Source: Pancytospora philotis (lineage: Eukaryota > Microsporidia). From it: 18,854 nt of DNA. The stretch spans positions 2,260-21,113 of the forward strand of contig JALRLY010000214.1 in NCBI GenBank assembly GCA_023647555.1, read 5' to 3'. The first letter of the stretch is position 1. Every line of letters starts with the position of its first letter. Positions 15,103 to 18,854 of this stretch are shown here, piece by piece. The position numbers and the translations under genes are program-made. The notes beneath the pieces were generated by a model. That model ran no database searches and had not been told where the DNA came from. It saw only the letters and a list, made by a program, of their open reading frames with translations.

Positions 15103-16005
15103 ATGGAAAACTACCGCTTCATCGAGAAGATCGGCCGGGGCACGCACGGGACCGCCTATCTACTGAAGTCGCACGAGAAGAGCAGCAACAGGCTCGTGGT
15201 GTGCAAGTCGGTGCTGGAGAAGTACCACGGGCATGCACACCGCGAGATATCGATACTGGGCCAGCTGAACCACCGGCGCGTGGTGCGCAAGCTCGATGAT
15301 GTCGTGGTGAACGGCTCCGTGTACATCATCCTCGAGTATGCCAACTACGGAACGCTCGAGAACATGATCCACTACTTCCAGCGGACACGGGCGCGCCCGG
15401 GCCCCGGCCTGGGCTGGTCCATCCTGAGCCAGGTGTCCGATGCGCTGTACTACATACACTCCAAGCGGGTCATACACCGGGACATCAAGCCGGCGAACAT
15501 TCTGGTGAACAAGTTCTGGGTGCGCGGCAGCGAGTACCTCGAGTTCAAGCTGTGCGACTTCAGCCTGTCCACTGTGGTGGCGCGGGGCCCCGGAGAGCGG
15601 CTCAACATAAACGGGCCCTGTGTCTGCGAGAACGGGACCGTCGGCACGCCCTTTTACATGGCGCCCGAGGTGGTCGAGCGGCGCGCCTACGGTGCCACGG
15701 TCGATGTGTGGGGGCTGGGCGTGGTGCTCTACGAGGCGTTGAGTCTCACGAAGCCGTTCAAGGGCGCGAACCGCGAGAAGCTCTACAGAGAGATTGTTGA
15801 GCGGGAGGTCCAGCCCGGCGAGGTGTGCAGCGACGCTTCGCTGAGCAGCGTGGTGCTGGAAAGCCTCGGCAAAGCAGCGCGGCCCACGGCCCGGGAGCTG
15901 GCCAAGAAAGACAATGTGCGGCTCCATCTTACGATGCTCGAGCTGCGCTACCGAGAGAGTCGGATCGAAGCGCTGGAGAAGCGCCTCAGCGAGCTTGAGA
16001 AGTAA
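15103..16005 (+). CDS. Protein kinase, NIMA/NEK-like, with DFS in place of DFG
   Basis: A 300-residue Ser/Thr kinase counted from the MENYRFIEKIG start; in-frame ATGs at 15055 and 15097 would add up to 16 residues. Motifs: glycine loop IGRGTHGTAYL (10-20), ATP-anchoring Lys35 in VVCKSV, helix-C Glu48 in HREISIL, HRDIKPANI (125-133), the magnesium loop CDFSLS (Asp152), an activation segment about 15 residues longer than usual, GTPFYMAPE (181-189), and DVWGLGVVLYEAL. The C-terminal tail (about 278-300, LELRYRESRIEALEKRLSELEK region) is a short coiled coil. The HREI block, hinge ILEYANYGTLENMI and coiled-coil tail fit NEK/Kin3-type kinases, which act in mitosis and at spindle poles. The Gly-to-Ser change in DFG is unusual, but all catalytic residues are present. 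Confidence 0.85.
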   Translation: MENYRFIEKIGRGTHGTAYLLKSHEKSSNRLVVCKSVLEKYHGHAHREISILGQLNHRRVVRKLDDVVVNGSVYIILEYANYGTLENMIHYFQRTRARPGPGLGWSILSQVSDALYYIHSKRVIHRDIKPANILVNKFWVRGSEYLEFKLCDFSLSTVVARGPGERLNINGPCVCENGTVGTPFYMAPEVVERRAYGATVDVWGLGVVLYEALSLTKPFKGANREKLYREIVEREVQPGEVCSDASLSSVVLESLGKAARPTARELAKKDNVRLHLTMLELRYRESRIEALEKRLSELEK

Positions 16006-16046
16006 ATAGAAATATAGCCGTATGTTTAAGTTACAGTGCGGCAATG

Positions 16047-16052
16047 AATAAA
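16047..16052 (+). terminator. AATAAA poly(A) signal after the kinase gene
   Basis: AATAAA lies 41 bp after the kinase stop codon, in the spacer between this gene and the convergent RasGEF-like gene. Confidence 0.3.
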
Positions 16053-16189
16053 TGTATACACTGTGTCTATTATTAGCAGACATTAAAGCCGTTCATCAAA
16101 GCTGCACAGCTCAGGAATAATAAAAAGTATTCTAACATGGATTTTACTTTACAAAGACTCTCAATAAGCTCTCACAGCAATACACCAAC

Positions 16190-17092
16190 TCACATGATTA
16201 GGCACAAGCCATCCGTTTCATCTCTTACCTCCGTAGTGTACGCTGTGTAGTTCAGATACTCCCAGGCTTTGCTATACACCAGCTGGATGCTCCGCTCTCT
16301 GATACGGCCCGGCAGCTCAATCTGTTTCATCCGCTCGAGACAGGCAATGATCTTGCAGAAGCGCTCCGATGCTATTTCGCTCTTTACGTTCACGTTGCTG
16401 TCGGCACAGTCCTCCAGCAGCCAGTCGAACGGAAACACGCCGCCGTCCATGCGGTGGCACATCTCCTTGTACATCAGCAGCAGCTTCATCTGCCGGTGCT
16501 TCAGCTTCTTGCGCTGCGCAGCTCCGATCAGCGTAACCAGAATATTGTAGTTCTTGCGGTGCGCCGCATGCTTCATCATCCGCTCCAGATACTTGAAGCT
16601 CGCCTTGACAGCCAGCCAATTGAGGATCCCGGTGTTTTTATTCTGCAGATGGGCCACGGGCACAGAGGTACGTGTTCCGTCGTAGGCCAGCAGGTCGGCT
16701 GCGCTGACCTCCCGGATCAGCATTATGTCAGTGGCGTGCAGCAGCCCCACCAGCTTTTTTGGCTTGATCTCCTCTACCTCTGTCTTGGCAATGTCCTCCA
16801 CCTTTGATAGATGCCTGAGCGTTTTGGATTGTGTGTACCTCGTGCCAGGGAGGGTATCAGCGGGCCATACCATGCGCGATTCATGGACATCGTGGTGTAA
16901 CTCTGTGTCAGTGTTCCTTGTCGCGTCTTTGTTAACTACTATCGGTGCATTGTCTTCTTTCTTCAGCAGAGCATAGAGCTCGTTGCGCGGGACATGCAGG
17001 TCGAAGCGCTGGACCAGCTGCGCAATCTGCGCCTCGATCCGCTTCTCTTCGCATAGCGATGCATTACCGTGTGTACTGTGCTTGGGCTTCAT
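16190..17092 (-). CDS. RasGEF (CDC25 domain)-like protein with C-terminal CaaX box
   Basis: A 300-residue protein starting at the ATG at 17092. Residues about 113-271 resemble a divergent CDC25-type RasGEF domain. LLHATDIMLIREVSAADLL fits the opening LTLIDFELFKKI-type helix. VAHLQNKNTGILNWLAVKA fits the ...NQVSNWV block. FKYLERMMKHAAHRKNYN followed by ILVTLIGAAQ fits the IAEHLRELNNFN-ALMAIISGL block. PFDWLLEDC fits the PFLGVYLKDL block. Residues 1-112 are charged and show no known domain. The protein ends DGLCLIM, a canonical CaaX box, so it should be prenylated and held on a membrane. CDC25-domain proteins activate Ras-family GTPases. The assignment is by eye and similarity is low; the CaaX ending is certain as sequence. 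Confidence 0.55.
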   Translation of the reverse strand: MKPKHSTHGNASLCEEKRIEAQIAQLVQRFDLHVPRNELYALLKKEDNAPIVVNKDATRNTDTELHHDVHESRMVWPADTLPGTRYTQSKTLRHLSKVEDIAKTEVEEIKPKKLVGLLHATDIMLIREVSAADLLAYDGTRTSVPVAHLQNKNTGILNWLAVKASFKYLERMMKHAAHRKNYNILVTLIGAAQRKKLKHRQMKLLLMYKEMCHRMDGGVFPFDWLLEDCADSNVNVKSEIASERFCKIIACLERMKQIELPGRIRERSIQLVYSKAWEYLNYTAYTTEVRDETDGLCLIM

Positions 17093-17399
17093 TGCTTCTC
17101 CGATACGCTACAACAATTATTCTGGTGCCCCTTTTGTGCCCAGGTTCAATAGCGTGCAATCATTGGCTGTTTCACAAGGAGCATTACCAATGAGGATAAG
17201 TGCGTGTGTACCAGAAAAATTAACCGTAAATAGTGAAGCTGTAAAATATTGCTATACGCTGGCTTATTTAAAAGATAGAGTAAAATGAGCATCAGTGAAG
17301 CTAATAGCACCGCCATAAAATATTAAAATATATCACTGTAGAATGCAATCAAATAGTATAACTACTAAGCAAATTTAGTGCATCTCTATAGCAAGAGTA
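17093..17399. other. Intergenic spacer upstream of the RasGEF-like gene
   Basis: An AT-rich spacer between the SMC6 stop and the RasGEF-like start. I see only a 33-codon frame (17190-17288) with no support as a gene. No RNA gene was recognised. Confidence 0.35.
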
Positions 17400-18854
17400 T
17401 CATTCTTCTTTGGTCAACACCTTGATATCCACATCGCAGCTGCGTAGATCGTCGGTGGAGAGCGGCGTGATAAGTATCGCCTGCATCTCGTTCTCTTTAA
17501 AGAACTCGAGAAGAGAGCGGATGGCTGCCTTCCTATTCAGCGGGTCCATAAACACATCGAACTCGTCGAGGATCTTGACCGGGCACTGGAACGAGCGCCA
17601 CAGGCTGAGCAGAAAACACACACCAGCGAAGGAGCGCTCGCCGCCGCTGAGCGTGGACTTAGAACCAGCGACCGATGCGTTGTGGACCTTCATCCGCAGG
17701 TCCAGCAGCCCCTGCGCGTGGTCGAACTTCAGCGTGCCCTCGTAGCCGGCGCGCGCCGTGTACTCGGCGAACAGCGCGCTGGCCTCCGCGGTCTTGATGT
17801 CCTTGATCTCGTCGCGCTTCGTCTGCCGCTTCATGCAGGCCGCGTGCGTCTCGCTGATCGCCATGCTGAACTTGTTCTTGATCTTCGCATGCACGCTCCG
17901 CTCCTTCATCAGCACAGAAATGTCGTTCCGGATGTCGCTCTGCGAACGCATCTTATCACGCGTCCTGATATGCTCGTTGATCGCCGCCTTGTCGCCGAGC
18001 ACATCGACCAGGGAGCGCGGGGCCTCCACCAATTTGCGGTACTTATCGGGGAGCCTTAAAAGATTACCCGAGGTCTGGGACAGTCCGGGCTCCTCGCCCT
18101 TCCCACGGCAATTTTCCTTGCCGCTGTTCTCCTTGCCGCTGAGCATCGCATCGATCCGCGTTGCCACCTCCCTATCCAGCATATTCTTTTTGCTTATAAG
18201 ATCGCGCTTCTTTTGGCTGCTGCGCGCGATCTGCAGATCGAAGTTGCACAGGTTCGCCTGCATCTCCGCCTTGCGCGTCGCGACCCGCACTCGCTCCGCC
18301 TCGTTCTCCTTATCGATCTGCCGCCTGGCCTCGTGCCGCTGCTCCAGCGCCTGCTGGGCCTCGCCCAGCTTCGACTGCGCCACAGACACGCGCCGCGCCA
18401 GCGCAGCCTGCTTGCGCTCGTAGTCCTCGGTGCTGTTTTCTTTGAGCTGCGAGATCGAATCGAACTTGGCGCGCATGCTCGACAGCGCCGTTTCGGCCGC
18501 GGCGTGCGACTCCCTGAGCGTTCGCAGCCGGCTCTCGTGCTCCCTGAGGCGCTTCTGCGCTGCGTTCGTCACGGCAAGCTGGCCCATCTCGCGCTCCAGC
18601 GCCGCGAGCTTCTCCTTGCTGCTCTCGAACCAGAAGCTGCCGCTGTCCCGCGCCTTGAAGTCGCTGAGCGAGCCGTTCGTCAGCTTTATGCGGTCGCCCT
18701 CCGGCGTGTACGCGCAGTCCACGCGCGCGCCGTCGTGGTCGCCGCGCTTGACGATCTGGTAGGCGCGCTCCCGGTCCTCGATCAGCATTATCTGGTCGAT
18801 GCTGTGGAACGAGTTGAGCAGACTCATCACGATCTCCTCGCGCACCTCGAGCAC
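17400..18854 (-). CDS. SMC6: SMC6 (structural maintenance of chromosomes 6), C-terminal half
   Basis: 484 codons run from the right edge to a TGA stop; the N-terminal half with Walker A lies outside the window. The fragment begins in or just after the hinge (QIMLIEDRERAYQIV). It continues through the descending coiled coil (about 78-235, with a KENSGKEN break at 241-248) and ends in the C-terminal ATPase head. The ABC signature LSGGERSF is at 402-409, and Walker B ILDEFDVFMD at 428-437, with catalytic Glu431. The LSGGERSFAGVCFLLSLW and LDEFDVFMDPLNR blocks are characteristic of SMC6 rather than SMC1-5. SMC6 pairs with SMC5 and Nse proteins in DNA repair and replication-fork maintenance. A GTG at the edge is an internal codon, not a start. 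Confidence 0.9.
   Translation of the reverse strand: MLEVREEIVMSLLNSFHSIDQIMLIEDRERAYQIVKRGDHDGARVDCAYTPEGDRIKLTNGSLSDFKARDSGSFWFESSKEKLAALEREMGQLAVTNAAQKRLREHESRLRTLRESHAAAETALSSMRAKFDSISQLKENSTEDYERKQAALARRVSVAQSKLGEAQQALEQRHEARRQIDKENEAERVRVATRKAEMQANLCNFDLQIARSSQKKRDLISKKNMLDREVATRIDAMLSGKENSGKENCRGKGEEPGLSQTSGNLLRLPDKYRKLVEAPRSLVDVLGDKAAINEHIRTRDKMRSQSDIRNDISVLMKERSVHAKIKNKFSMAISETHAACMKRQTKRDEIKDIKTAEASALFAEYTARAGYEGTLKFDHAQGLLDLRMKVHNASVAGSKSTLSGGERSFAGVCFLLSLWRSFQCPVKILDEFDVFMDPLNRKAAIRSLLEFFKENEMQAILITPLSTDDLRSCDVDIKVLTKEE

Noticed and set aside
14910..15299. 129-codon plus-strand frame overlapping the kinase start
   Set aside because: Its second half is the kinase coding sequence in another frame, and the first half has no support.
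17190..17288. 33-codon ATG frame upstream of the RasGEF-like gene
   Set aside because: Too short, no start signals, no recognisable features.

Overview
The window looks like a piece of a microsporidian nuclear genome. All recognisable genes are eukaryotic: an R-SNARE, Yip1, cytosolic Hsp70, ribosomal protein eL22, SMC6, the small RPA subunit, a USP7-type deubiquitinase and a NIMA-like kinase. None shows an intron. Genes are short and closely packed on both strands, with GC-rich coding sequence and AT-rich spacers. Several reading frames start within a few bases of a C-rich run (CCC or CCCC before ATG), with an AAATTT-type element just upstream. CCC-like and AAATTT-like start-proximal signals are described for microsporidia. 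The species cannot be named from this sequence.

Layout from left to right. At 1-205 (minus) a secreted-protein gene runs off the left edge. Then comes about 1.2 kb with no convincing gene, followed by an unknown 488-residue type I membrane protein (1436-2902, +). Next, on the minus strand, are the small RPA subunit (3083-3367) and a USP7/Ubp15-like ubiquitin protease (3630-6242). A small basic unknown protein (6862-7131, +) and YIP1 (7426-8025, +) follow. YIP1 converges on YKT6 (8381-8917, -). YKT6 and HSP70 (9301-11433, +) diverge from a spacer holding a 13-bp minisatellite, heat-shock-element-like palindromes and a TATA box. Then come two diverged secreted paralogues in tandem (11697-12791 and 13050-14105, +), eL22 (14515-14856, +) and a NEK-like kinase (15103-16005, +). 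On the minus strand lie a protein with a RasGEF-like region and a terminal CaaX box (16190-17092) and the C-terminal half of SMC6 (17400 to the right edge).

Functionally the window mixes housekeeping genes with lineage-specific secreted or host-facing genes. The housekeeping set covers ER-Golgi trafficking (Yip1, Ykt6), genome maintenance (RPA3, SMC6), protein quality control (Hsp70, USP7), translation (eL22) and signalling (NEK, RasGEF-like). The host-facing candidates are the left-edge gene, the 488-residue protein and the tandem pair.

The most notable observations are: the tandem secreted family; a promoter element around CGCCAAATTTTT shared by functionally unrelated genes; the Hsp70 promoter architecture and the EEIN ending of Hsp70; a Ykt6 that stops at the CC where a CaaX box is expected; a CLIM ending on the RasGEF-like protein; and a DFS in place of DFG in the kinase. 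Calls rest on motif recognition by eye; no database search was possible.
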